Positions 1 to 8,498 of a stretch of DNA of 34,530 nucleotides are shown here, in pieces. Source of the DNA: Verrucomicrobiota bacterium (GTDB lineage: Bacteria > Chlamydiota > Chlamydiia > Chlamydiales > Rhabdochlamydiaceae). Under the pieces are notes generated by a model that ran no database searches, had not been told where the DNA came from, and saw only the letters and a program-made list of their open reading frames with translations. Position 1 is the stretch's first letter; each line of letters starts with the position of its first letter. The position numbers and the translations under genes are program-made. Location: the NCBI GenBank assembly GCA_018239985.1, contig JAFEGK010000014.1:502-35031 (forward strand), read 5' to 3'.

Positions 1-306
1 TGGCCCTACAACCCCAAAGATAAAATCTCTGGTTTGGGCTCTTCCCACTTCGCTCGCCGCTACTATGGGAATCTCTACTAGATTTCTTTTCCTCTGCCTA
101 CTGAGATGTGTCACTTCGGCAGGTCTCGCCTCGTTAGCCTATGTATTCAGCTAACGATGATAGAATATGACTCCTATCGGATTTCTCCATTCGGAAATCC
201 CCGGGTTATCGCCTTTTCCGGCTAACCGAGGCTTATCGCAGGTTTACGCGTCCTTCTTCGCCTTTCGATACCAAGGCATCCACCAGCAGCCCTTAAAAGC
301 TTGATC
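1..306 (-). rRNA. rrl: 23S rRNA, 5' end (partial)
   Basis: This is the 5' end of the large-subunit rRNA read on the minus strand and cut by the window start. The minus strand carries the conserved 5' block GCTGGTGGATGCCTTGG (near 273-289), followed by a GAAGGACGYG-like element, as in other bacterial 23S genes. The exact mature 5' end (about 305-307) is inferred by alignment from memory with the E. coli 5' sequence. It lies downstream of 16S, tRNA-Ala and tRNA-Ile in the same transcription unit. Confidence 0.93.
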
Positions 307-444
307 ACAAAAACTTTTGAAATCAACTTTTACGCTTTCTTTCTCGCCATTGTATATACTTTCTTCTCAAGCGCCAACTTACATCAGTGAATTGTTGTAT
401 CATCTCTTTCGAGATGCTTACCACATTTCTTTATTGTTGTGTTG

Positions 445-611
445 GAACCCGCCACGGCAAATAGTTTCAGTCGATCTTTGGGCTCTTTTAACCTCACTTC
501 GATCCCTCTTTTTGGGACAATATACACTACAGATATTGACCCAAAAAGAGAGATCAAAGTGAGGCTAAAATCATCCCAAAACTCGACGAAAAATTTCGCC
601 GCGACGGGTTC
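445..611. repeat. Long palindrome in the rRNA spacer (dispersed repeat family A)
   Basis: Two 72-base arms (445-516 and 540-611) are near reverse complements around a 23-base loop. The innermost 25 bases of each arm (492-516 and 540-564) differ at only two positions, and both differences are wobble-compatible in RNA on one strand. The outer parts match with scattered differences and one or two small indels. The right arm resembles the right arm of the repeat at 3122-3192: runs such as CCCAAAA, TCAAAGTG, AAAATCATCCC and CTCGACGAA line up with CCCCGAA, TCGAAAAGTGG, AAAATAATCCC and ATCAACGAA. It lies between tRNA-Ile and 23S, so it would be transcribed in the rRNA precursor. It may have been adopted as an RNase III-type processing stem, but that is inference. 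Confidence 0.8.
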
Positions 612-673
612 TTTGCGCTTCTTTTGACTCTGTTCGATTTTCAAGATAGCTGTCCCTCTCAGCTTGAGAAGGT

Positions 674-747
674 TGCGGTTACCTAGACTTGAACTAGGGA
701 CCTCGACATTATCAGTGTCGCGCTCTAACCAACTGAGCTATAACCGC
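674..747 (-). tRNA. tRNA-Ile (anticodon GAT)
   Basis: The minus strand folds as a 74-nt cloverleaf. The acceptor GCGGTTA pairs with TAACCGC, with A as discriminator. The D-arm is TAGCTCAGTTGGTTAGAG, the anticodon stem CGACA/TGTCG encloses loop CTGATAA (anticodon GAT), and the T-arm contains TTCAAGT. CCA is not encoded. It is transcribed after tRNA-Ala in the 16S-23S spacer. Confidence 0.97.
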
Positions 748-757
748 TTGATTCATA

Positions 758-830
758 TGGAGGTTAGGAGACTCGAACTCCTGACCCTCTGAATGCAAAT
801 CAGATGCTCTACCAACTGAGCTAAACCCCC
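758..830 (-). tRNA. tRNA-Ala (anticodon TGC)
   Basis: The minus strand folds as a 73-nt cloverleaf. The acceptor GGGGGTT pairs with AACCTCC through one G-U pair, with A as discriminator. The anticodon stem TCTGA/TCAGA encloses loop TTTGCAT (anticodon TGC), and the T-loop contains TTCGAGT. CCA is not encoded. It sits directly after 16S and before tRNA-Ile, the reverse of the usual Ile-Ala spacer order. Confidence 0.97.
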
Positions 831-923
831 GATTGTCGATGTCATCTTAACACCAGAAAAGAAGTGACGTGTGCATTTAAAGCTTGTCTCAACCTTAAGG
901 ACACTCAATGAGTGTTGTCCTTT

Positions 924-2480
<1,557 letters not shown>

Positions 2481-2496
2481 AATCCTTGACAATTTG

Positions 2497-2525
2497 TCTT
2501 TAGAAATTAATTTAAAAAATGACAA
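2497..2525 (-). promoter_or_regulatory. Candidate rRNA promoter P2
   Basis: On the minus strand, TTGTCA (2525-2520) and TAAAGA (2502-2497) are separated by 17 bases. Transcription would begin near 2490, only about 10 bases before mature 16S. It could therefore be a minor promoter or a chance match. Confidence 0.35.
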
Positions 2526-2526
2526 G

Positions 2527-2544
2527 CAAAGTTTAAAAACTTTG
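2527..2544. repeat. 18-bp inverted repeat in the rRNA leader
   Basis: CAAAGTTT and AAACTTTG flank AA as a perfect palindrome, located between the two candidate rRNA promoters. It could be a protein-binding site or a leader hairpin. No function can be assigned from the sequence. Confidence 0.45.
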
Positions 2545-2556
2545 TTTGCACAAGCG

Positions 2557-2585
2557 TTTGTACATCACTTCATCACTGTTGTCAA
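2557..2585 (-). promoter_or_regulatory. Candidate rRNA promoter P1
   Basis: On the minus strand, a consensus TTGACA (2585-2580) lies exactly 17 bases from TACAAA (2562-2557), a standard sigma-66/sigma-70 spacing. Transcription would start near 2550, leaving a leader of about 70 nt before 16S. It is better placed and better matched than the second candidate nearer the gene. Confidence 0.6.
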
Positions 2586-2870
2586 AAGAGCTTTAGCATC
2601 GCTAATAACTGCTGATGCTTTTCCTTAATCGATTTAGCGTTTTAAGGAAGACACCAATATATCTAAGACGCCGATTTTTCCGCAAACATTTTTAATTTAA
2701 AATAAATACTTTACATTTTGAGATGCTCATTTTTCTGCTTCTGGAATATCTGTGGAATCGATTTTAGGGTTTTGGAAATTTTTTATTAAAATAATTAGTA
2801 CTCTTTGAGGCTGTTTATTGTTTATCGGTCAGGCAACCCAAATATTGGGTTTTCGATGAGACTTATTGAT
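2586..2870. other. Gene-free, AT-rich region upstream of the rRNA operon
   Basis: No open frame with a convincing ribosome-binding site was found. Three small inverted repeats are visible: GCATC...GATGC near 2597-2619, TTCCTTAA...TTAAGGAA near 2622-2650, and AACCCAA...TTGGGTT near 2836-2852 followed by T residues, which is terminator-like on the plus strand. The rest is AT-rich and may hold upstream promoter elements for the rRNA operon. Confidence 0.5.
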
Positions 2871-3267
2871 GGCTTTCCATAGACATTTCGGGTGACACAG
2901 CACTGCTTGTCCGGCGTCCCCTGCACTCCCCTTGAGCCTCACCTCCCTTTGCCAGATCGGGTCCTCGTCGGGGGGTAGTGGTGTGCACGCTCCGCATTCG
3001 AGGACGAGATTTGGCACACCGAGAAAGAGGGTGCCCCCAAACTCTTATTCGTCGATTTTCGAGTTCTTTTGAGCCGATTTTTAATTCAACTTCGGGGGGC
3101 AATATCAGGCTCACGCATATGGCCCCCGAAGTTGAATCGAAAAGTGGCCAAAATAATCCCGAAAATCAACGAATAAGAGTTCGGAGGCACCCTCCTAGTC
3201 GCAAGGGGGTCGCGGGGGAATCCGGACACGAAGTGCTGTGTCACCCGACATGTTTATGGGAAGCGCC
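2871..3267. repeat. ~400-bp palindromic repeat (family A)
   Basis: This is a nested inverted repeat. The outer arms share CGGGTGACACAGCAC (2889-2903) with its exact complement at 3233-3247, plus flanking partial matches. The inner arms (3029-3100 and 3122-3192, about 72 bases each) share ACTCTTATTCGT with its complement and ATTCAACTTCGGGGG with its complement around a 21-base loop. The left half carries roughly 70-100 extra bases (about 2930-3030) with its own GGTGTGC...GCACACC hairpin. Related arms occur in the rRNA spacer (540-611) and at the window end (34424-34482). There is no transposase gene and no credible ORF inside, so it is best described as a non-autonomous, structure-forming dispersed repeat. 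Confidence 0.8.
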
Positions 3268-3289
3268 GAAAATTGTGAACCAAAAAATC

Positions 3290-3459
3290 TATACTGCGCC
3301 CGCTTAGGTTTTGCGATTTTGGGAGCCTCAGAGCGCGCCTACATTCAAAGGATCGCGACGACGAAGATATTCTTGTGATACCTTCGAGGAACGATCCTTT
3401 GTAGATGGGTCGCTATGATGGCTTCAAAAATCGCAAAACCTAAGCGGGCGCAGCATATA
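3290..3459. repeat. 170-bp near-perfect palindrome (family B), possible MITE
   Basis: The terminal arms are a 27-bp perfect inverted repeat (3294-3320 and 3427-3453, beginning CTGCGCCCGCTTAGG), each flanked by TATA. Complementarity continues inward: CATTCAAAGGATCG near 3342-3355 matches a complement near 3392-3405, and CGAAGATAT matches ATACCTTCG close to the apex. The whole unit can fold into one long hairpin. TA-type flanks with long terminal inverted repeats and no ORF suit a miniature inverted-repeat element of the IS630/mariner kind, but no parent transposase is visible. It lies 16 bases beyond the nhaD stop codon and could also end nhaD transcription. Confidence 0.75.
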
Positions 3460-3474
3460 CCCGTATATACTTAC

Positions 3475-4758
3475 CTAGGAAAATAGATAGCTTTGCAGAA
3501 CGATGACCACCATGCCGGCGAGATAGCCAACCAGGACAGGAAGGGTCATTTTGCGCATGTAGGTGATGAAGTCGACTTTTTCGAGGCTCATGAGGGCGAC
3601 GCCGGCGGCCGAACCGATGACGAGCATGCTCCCTCCGGTACCGGCTGCGTAGGCGATCATGTGCCACAGCTGGGAATCCATGGGGACTTGGGAGAGGGGG
3701 TACATGCCCATGGTTCCAGCGACCAGTGGGACGTTATCGATGACGGCAGAGATGCCCCCTATTAGGGTAGCTATCAGGACTTGGTTTTGCACTTCTCGGT
3801 CAAGCCAGTGGGCTAGCTCTGTGAGGATGCCGGCAGATTCAAGGGCGTTTATGCAGAGGAGGATTCCAAGGAAAAAGAGGACGCCTGCGGTGTCGATTTT
3901 GTTGAGGATCGAGGGGATGCGCAGGTGGTGCCGCTCTTCGTATTTGTGGTGGAGGTAATCTGTGATGACCCAGAGGACCGCTACGCCAAGGAGGACGCCC
4001 ATGAACGGGGGAAGTCCAGTGAGGGTTTTGAAGATGGGGACGAAGATTAATGAGCCCATGCCAACAAAAAACACTAATTTTGCACCTGGTTGGATGTTAC
4101 CATCGAGCTCTTCGGGTGTCGCTTGGGTATAGCTTCCTTTCTGTTGAAAAAAGAAGTAGAGGAGTGGGATGGTGAGCGAGATAATGCTGGGGAGGAAGAG
4201 GGATTGCATCACTTTTAGCGAGGAGAGTTGGCCGTTGATCCAGAGCATTGTGGTGGTGACGTCGCCGATCGGTGTCCAAGCGCCGCCAGCATTGGCTGCA
4301 ACAACGACTAGGCAGCTGAGTAGAAATCTCTCTTTGTGGATGGGGACGATTTTACGCAGAAGGGAAATCATCAGAATTGTGGTGGTGAGGTTGTCGAGGA
4401 CTGCTGAGAGGAAAAAGGTGAGGATAGAAATAAGTACTATCATTTTTCGCTTCGAATTGGTCCGGATAAGGTTGGTAATGACTGTAAAGCCTTTATGCGA
4501 GTCGATCAACTCGACAATCGTCATCGCACCGATAAGGAAGAAGATGATTTGTGAGACATCGGAAACGTGCTTGCCGAGGGTCACCAGATCTTGATCAATA
4601 GGCGCGAGGGTGGTCGCGAAATAGATGATCCAGCAGAGGACTGCGATTAGGAGGGCGATAGCTGTCTTATTGATTTTGATGATATGCTCGAAAATAATCG
4701 CTAGATAGCCAAGTCCAAAGACTGTTAGGATCAAGGGATATAGAAGGCTGGGGCTCAT
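3475..4758 (-). CDS. nhaD: NhaD-type sodium/proton antiporter
   Basis: This is a 427-residue polytopic inner-membrane protein with about a dozen hydrophobic segments, of the ion transporter superfamily (NhaD, TC 2.A.62). Family-typical stretches include SAVLDNLTTTILM near residues 118-130, NAGGAWTPIGDVTTTMLW near 155-172, and a second helix with AVIDNVPLVAG near 335-345. NhaD exchanges Na+ (or Li+) for H+; in intracellular chlamydiae it probably supports a sodium gradient. The ATG at 4758 overlaps the kdsD stop as ATGA and is preceded by AAAGGAA, so translation is likely coupled. The gene ends 16 bp before the 170-bp palindrome. The family call is firm; ion preference is by family only. Confidence 0.92.
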   Translation of the reverse strand: MSPSLLYPLILTVFGLGYLAIIFEHIIKINKTAIALLIAVLCWIIYFATTLAPIDQDLVTLGKHVSDVSQIIFFLIGAMTIVELIDSHKGFTVITNLIRTNSKRKMIVLISILTFFLSAVLDNLTTTILMISLLRKIVPIHKERFLLSCLVVVAANAGGAWTPIGDVTTTMLWINGQLSSLKVMQSLFLPSIISLTIPLLYFFFQQKGSYTQATPEELDGNIQPGAKLVFFVGMGSLIFVPIFKTLTGLPPFMGVLLGVAVLWVITDYLHHKYEERHHLRIPSILNKIDTAGVLFFLGILLCINALESAGILTELAHWLDREVQNQVLIATLIGGISAVIDNVPLVAGTMGMYPLSQVPMDSQLWHMIAYAAGTGGSMLVIGSAAGVALMSLEKVDFITYMRKMTLPVLVGYLAGMVVIVLQSYLFS

Positions 4759-5738
4759 TTCTCAATTCCTTTGTGAATGATGTCGTGCATGCGGATCAAG
4801 CCGACAACTTTATTGTTTTCAATGACAGGGGCAATCATGACAAATCTCTCTGATTGCATCTTTTGTAGCGCCTGATAGGCTAAATCATCTGGCTCTACGG
4901 TGATCGCAGATTTGGTCATCAAATCTCCCATTTTTCTCTCGAGGACAAGTGTTCCGTGAGCTTGGAGGGCCCTTCGCAGATCTCCATCGGTGAAGATTCC
5001 TAGGAAGCTTTGGTCGGGCGAGGTCACGAGTAGGCAGCCGCACCGTTTATTCGACAGTTCGACAATGACATCGACTAGCCGATCTTCTGGCTTGCACAGC
5101 GGAAGTTCATTCCCTATCTTCATTAGGTCGCTAACAAACAGGGTGATTTTCTTTCCTATTGATCCAGCTGGATGATTTTCAGCAAATTGCTCTAGGGTAA
5201 ATCCTTTTTCTCTCATAAGTGCCATGGCAAGCAGATCGCCAAAGAGTAGCTGCACAGAGGTGGAGGTTGTCGGGGCAATATCGAAGGAGCAGAGTTCTTT
5301 TTCTACGGGGAGGTAAATACTCAGGTCCCCTTTTTTGGATAAACGGCTCTCTTGATCTGAAACGACTGTGACAATTTTGCACTTTTTTCGCCGGACATGG
5401 GGGATTAATTCCAGTAGCTCTTGTGTTTCTCCACTTTTGCTCAGCATGAAGATCAGGTCTTGTGAGGTAACTGCTCCGATGTCTCCATGGAGGAAATTCG
5501 CAGCTGGCAAATAGAGTGCGCGACTTCCTGTGGAGGTGAGGGTCATGGCGATTTTTTCAGCGATGATTCCACTCTTGCCTACTCCGGTGAGGACGATGAG
5601 GCCTTGACACTCAAGGCAAGCTTGGACGGCTTTTTCGATTTGCTCAAGATCGAGATTGTCAAAAAAGAAGTTGACAAACTGCCGCTGTTGCTCGGCTAAG
5701 CTTTGCAATACAGTAGTAATTTCACTTGAAATCTTCAA
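4755..5738 (-). CDS. kdsD: D-arabinose 5-phosphate isomerase (KpsF/GutQ family)
   Basis: This is a 327-residue cytoplasmic enzyme that converts ribulose 5-phosphate to arabinose 5-phosphate, the first step to Kdo for the lipopolysaccharide core. An N-terminal SIS domain (about residues 30-190) has GVGKSGIIAEKIAMTLTSTG near 52-71 and SKSGETQELLELIP near 100-113, followed by the family signature HPAGSIGK near 189-196. A pair of CBS domains fills the rest (about 205-327). The start is TTG at 5738, preceded by AGGAG at a proper distance; no ATG lies nearby. It is coupled by a 4-base overlap to nhaD. The domain order and length are standard for KdsD. Confidence 0.93.
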   Translation of the reverse strand: MKISSEITTVLQSLAEQQRQFVNFFFDNLDLEQIEKAVQACLECQGLIVLTGVGKSGIIAEKIAMTLTSTGSRALYLPAANFLHGDIGAVTSQDLIFMLSKSGETQELLELIPHVRRKKCKIVTVVSDQESRLSKKGDLSIYLPVEKELCSFDIAPTTSTSVQLLFGDLLAMALMREKGFTLEQFAENHPAGSIGKKITLFVSDLMKIGNELPLCKPEDRLVDVIVELSNKRCGCLLVTSPDQSFLGIFTDGDLRRALQAHGTLVLERKMGDLMTKSAITVEPDDLAYQALQKMQSERFVMIAPVIENNKVVGLIRMHDIIHKGIEK

Positions 5739-5783
5739 CTAAATCTCCTAACAGTTAAATTAAGATATACGGTAAGGCTGTTG

Positions 5784-7229
5784 ATGACAAGTAGAAAAAT
5801 ACCGATTGCAGTTGCGGATGGAGATGGGATCGGTCCTGAGATTATGGGCGCAGTCCGCTATGTCCTCGATGAGGCAGGTGCTAATCTCGAATACCATCCG
5901 ATTGAAATCGGAGAAAAATGTTACTTGGCCGGCATGGAGATGGGGATGTCTCCTTTGACCTGGGATGTCCTTCGCAATACTAAAGCTTTGCTTAAAAGTC
6001 CTGTCACAACTCCCCAGGGGGGCGGCTATAAGAGCCTTAATGTGACGATCCGCTCTACTCTCGGGCTGTATGCCAATGTCCGCCCTAGCGCTTCTTATGC
6101 CCCCTTCGTTGAAACAAAGCACCCCAAGATGGATATTGTGATCGTCCGAGAAAATGAAGAGGATCTCTATACTGGGGTCGAGTATCGTCAAACCCCGGAT
6201 CTGTGTGAGGCGATCAAGATGATCTCTTCCCCTGGCTCAGAAAAGATTATCCGTTTTGCTTTTGAATATGCCCGGTCCCATGGCAGAAAAAAGGTTAGCT
6301 GTTTCACTAAGGATAATATTCTCAAGCTCACTGACGGCCTTTTCCATAAAATTTTTGAGGAGATTGCTGCTGAATATCATGAGATTGAAACAGAGCATTG
6401 GATCATCGATATCGGCACCGCGAAATTGGCTGACAATCCAGAGGTCTTCGATGTGCTTGTCCTACCCAATCTCTACGGTGATATTCTATCAGATGTTGCC
6501 GCGCAATTGACCGGATCAGTTGGGCTTGGAGGATCGGCCAATATTGGTGAAAACGGGGCGATGTTCGAGGCGATTCATGGTTCTGCTCCAAAACGGGCCG
6601 GAACCAATTCAGCAAATCCTTCTGGCCTTTTACTTGCTGCTGTTTTGATGCTCAACCATTTAGGGGTTCACGATGTCGCGGAAAGGATCCATAATGCCTG
6701 GTTAAAAACAATTGAAGAAGGGATCCATACCTATGATATTTTTCGTGAAGGGGTCAGCAAAAAACGGGTCGGGACAAAGGAATTTGCCGATGCTGTAGCA
6801 AAATTTTTAGGCCAAAAACCACAGAAGCTCAAAGCGGTCTCCTACCACCCCACTGAGAAACTGACCGCGCTCTCTTCCAAAGCCCCTAAAAATGAAAAGA
6901 GGGTGTGTGTCGGGGTGGATGTCTACTTGTATTCTAAAATAGCCCCTAATGAGCTTGGGAAGTCCTTAGCAAAGGTGGCTGCCCCCCTAACATTAAAGTT
7001 GGTTACGAATCGGGGAGCAAAGGTTTGGCCAGAAGGGCTTCCAGAGACATTTTGTATCGATCAGTTTAGGGCCCGCTTTAGTTCAAAAAAGAGGGGTGAA
7101 GGGGTTAATCCTGAGTTGATTTTGGGAACGCTAAAGGCTCTTACTGATGAGGGTTTTGATATCGTCAAGACAGAGAATCTCTATCTTTTCGATGGAAAAC
7201 CTGGCTTTTCTACCCATGAGATCTATTAG
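5784..7229 (+). CDS. icd: Isocitrate dehydrogenase, Rickettsia/Thermus-type
   Basis: This is a 481-residue enzyme for oxidative decarboxylation of isocitrate to 2-oxoglutarate. It has the long-form layout known from Rickettsia and Thermus, with an isopropylmalate-dehydrogenase-like core and a C-terminal extension of about 130 residues after residue 350. Visible motifs: GDGIGPEIM near the N-terminus, TTPQGGGYKSLNVTIR near 73-88 (substrate serine/arginine segment), RENEEDLYTGVEYRQT near 117-132, NLYGDILSDVAAQLTGSVGL near 229-248 (metal aspartates), and GSAPKRAG in the cofactor region. ATG at 5784 is preferred over TTG at 5781 because AAGG lies 6 bases upstream of it. Chlamydiaceae lack this enzyme, so its presence points to an environmental chlamydia with a fuller TCA cycle. 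Cofactor choice is not certain. Confidence 0.95.
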   Translation: MTSRKIPIAVADGDGIGPEIMGAVRYVLDEAGANLEYHPIEIGEKCYLAGMEMGMSPLTWDVLRNTKALLKSPVTTPQGGGYKSLNVTIRSTLGLYANVRPSASYAPFVETKHPKMDIVIVRENEEDLYTGVEYRQTPDLCEAIKMISSPGSEKIIRFAFEYARSHGRKKVSCFTKDNILKLTDGLFHKIFEEIAAEYHEIETEHWIIDIGTAKLADNPEVFDVLVLPNLYGDILSDVAAQLTGSVGLGGSANIGENGAMFEAIHGSAPKRAGTNSANPSGLLLAAVLMLNHLGVHDVAERIHNAWLKTIEEGIHTYDIFREGVSKKRVGTKEFADAVAKFLGQKPQKLKAVSYHPTEKLTALSSKAPKNEKRVCVGVDVYLYSKIAPNELGKSLAKVAAPLTLKLVTNRGAKVWPEGLPETFCIDQFRARFSSKKRGEGVNPELILGTLKALTDEGFDIVKTENLYLFDGKPGFSTHEIY

Positions 7230-7234
7230 TGAAT

Positions 7235-7270
7235 ACAAAAAAACCCCCAAGTGACCTTGGAGGTTTTTGT
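7235..7270. terminator. Bidirectional intrinsic terminator
   Basis: AAAACCCCCAAG and CTTGGAGGTTTT form a stem around a short TGAC-containing loop, with A-rich and T-rich flanks so that both strands end in a U-run. It lies between the convergent icd stop (7229) and the stop of the next gene (7291), serving both. Confidence 0.85.
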
Positions 7271-7290
7271 GCTCGAAATTGTTTGAACAA

Positions 7291-8373
7291 TTAGGCTTTT
7301 AGCACTTTTTCAATGCCATTTTTTACGTCCTTATAGGCACCTGCGACTGCATTGAAAGCAGCTCCTACTGTCGAACTATAAGCGTAGTTCACAGCATCAG
7401 ATGCAGCATTCAGTGGTGCTTCTACTGTGTAGTAGTAGAGTGGACGCACTGTCATATTCAGAATAGGGTTAAGAATCCGCCCGCGAAAAAATGAGTTATC
7501 GATATTTCTCCTAATTTCTTTTTCTGCTTTTTCAAGCGTGCTAATGGCTTTTCCGATTTGTCCACGGATCGCATTTGCCTGTACGCTATTGGTATGGTTT
7601 GTAATTCTTCCTTCAATACCTTTCAGATTCTTGATCATTCCTTGAACATTGAATTGCTGTGTGACGATAAAGTCATAGTGTCCAGCAACCATTTTTGCCA
7701 AGGTTGCCATCGTCGCTTGCTTTCTAGCAGCAGGCTCAACAATGTCAGTTGATGGCCACGCTTGTTCCCAATAGGACTTACGTGGGCTTGTGTAAATCTC
7801 ATAACCATCTTTCTCAATCACGTGAATTCGGTCAGCAAATCCTCTTAACCATCCGGTTCTGCTGAAGGCGTTATAAAAATCAATCCAACCAAGTCGTGTG
7901 TATTCAGTTGTCATTTGTCCAGGGATATTAGGATTTTTGAGGTTCTTAGAATACCACTCGACATCCTTTCTGTAGTCAGCATCATTAAGGAGACTATTCG
8001 CTTCCTCAAACAGCTTTGTAACTGCATCTACCTTCGCCGGATCAATATAGGGAAGGACTTCATCAGCCTTTCTAGATAAACTTTCAGCAACTGCTTTAGG
8101 AGTGCAACCAAAGGCCCCTGTTTCTAGCCCTCTCAGGTCTCGCTTAATCAGACTGACCAATTGTGTCATTGTCTCTAAAACTTCGTCAGAATCTACGCTA
8201 TACCATATCCAAGAGGCGACAACATCCAATAATCCACTTTTTTCTTCTGTGATCAGGACAGTATCCGCTCCATTGGGATCTTTCATCTTTCTGATGCTAA
8301 AATTGTGCTCATAATTTGGGTCAGCAAGATGCTTATACAATTCGGCTGTGCTTACAGCATTAAGTTTTGGCAT
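7291..8373 (-). CDS. Uncharacterised 360-residue protein
   Basis: I do not recognise this protein. The start is well supported: AGGAGG lies 5-6 bases before ATG at 8373. There is no N-terminal signal peptide and no clear transmembrane segment. The first ~90 residues include a hydrophobic, Trp-rich stretch (LLDVVASWIWYSVDS near 48-62). Residues 230-300 look helical and charged (for example IGKAISTLEKAEKEIRRNID), and the C-terminal ~60 residues are alanine- and tyrosine-rich with amphipathic repeats (YYYTVEAPLNAASDAVNYAY). It is monocistronic, convergent with icd and divergent from an outer-membrane-protein gene. A lineage-specific, possibly host-directed protein is plausible but unproven. Confidence 0.8.
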   Translation of the reverse strand: MPKLNAVSTAELYKHLADPNYEHNFSIRKMKDPNGADTVLITEEKSGLLDVVASWIWYSVDSDEVLETMTQLVSLIKRDLRGLETGAFGCTPKAVAESLSRKADEVLPYIDPAKVDAVTKLFEEANSLLNDADYRKDVEWYSKNLKNPNIPGQMTTEYTRLGWIDFYNAFSRTGWLRGFADRIHVIEKDGYEIYTSPRKSYWEQAWPSTDIVEPAARKQATMATLAKMVAGHYDFIVTQQFNVQGMIKNLKGIEGRITNHTNSVQANAIRGQIGKAISTLEKAEKEIRRNIDNSFFRGRILNPILNMTVRPLYYYTVEAPLNAASDAVNYAYSSTVGAAFNAVAGAYKDVKNGIEKVLKA

Positions 8374-8460
8374 AAACGCCTCCTCTCGGTTTTATTTACA
8401 AATATAATACCATGGCAACGCGTATTTAATAAACCCTAAAAATTTTTTTAAAATATTGTG

Positions 8461-8489
8461 TTGCCTCTATCAAATATTTTCTCTATTAT
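8461..8489 (+). promoter_or_regulatory. Candidate promoter of the outer membrane protein gene
   Basis: TTGCCT (8461-8466), a 17-base spacer and TATTAT (8484-8489) make a near-consensus sigma-66 promoter. The predicted start, about 8496, is only ~3 bases before the ATG at 8499. No Shine-Dalgarno sequence precedes that ATG. Confidence 0.5.
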
Positions 8490-8498
8490 GGTCTGATT

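Noticed and set aside
384-644. Opposing open frames of 86 and 62 codons in the rRNA spacer, with similar peptides on the two strands
   Set aside because: The likeness of the peptides is a by-product of the palindrome; no ribosome-binding site and the region is rRNA precursor.
2829-3307. Open frames of 62-109 codons in the 3-kb palindrome
   Set aside because: They follow the inverted-repeat sequence, have low-complexity basic or proline-rich products, and no ribosome-binding sites.
3440-3667. 75-codon frame antisense to the nhaD end
   Set aside because: It is a shadow of nhaD in another frame; the product is His/Arg-rich and has no family features.
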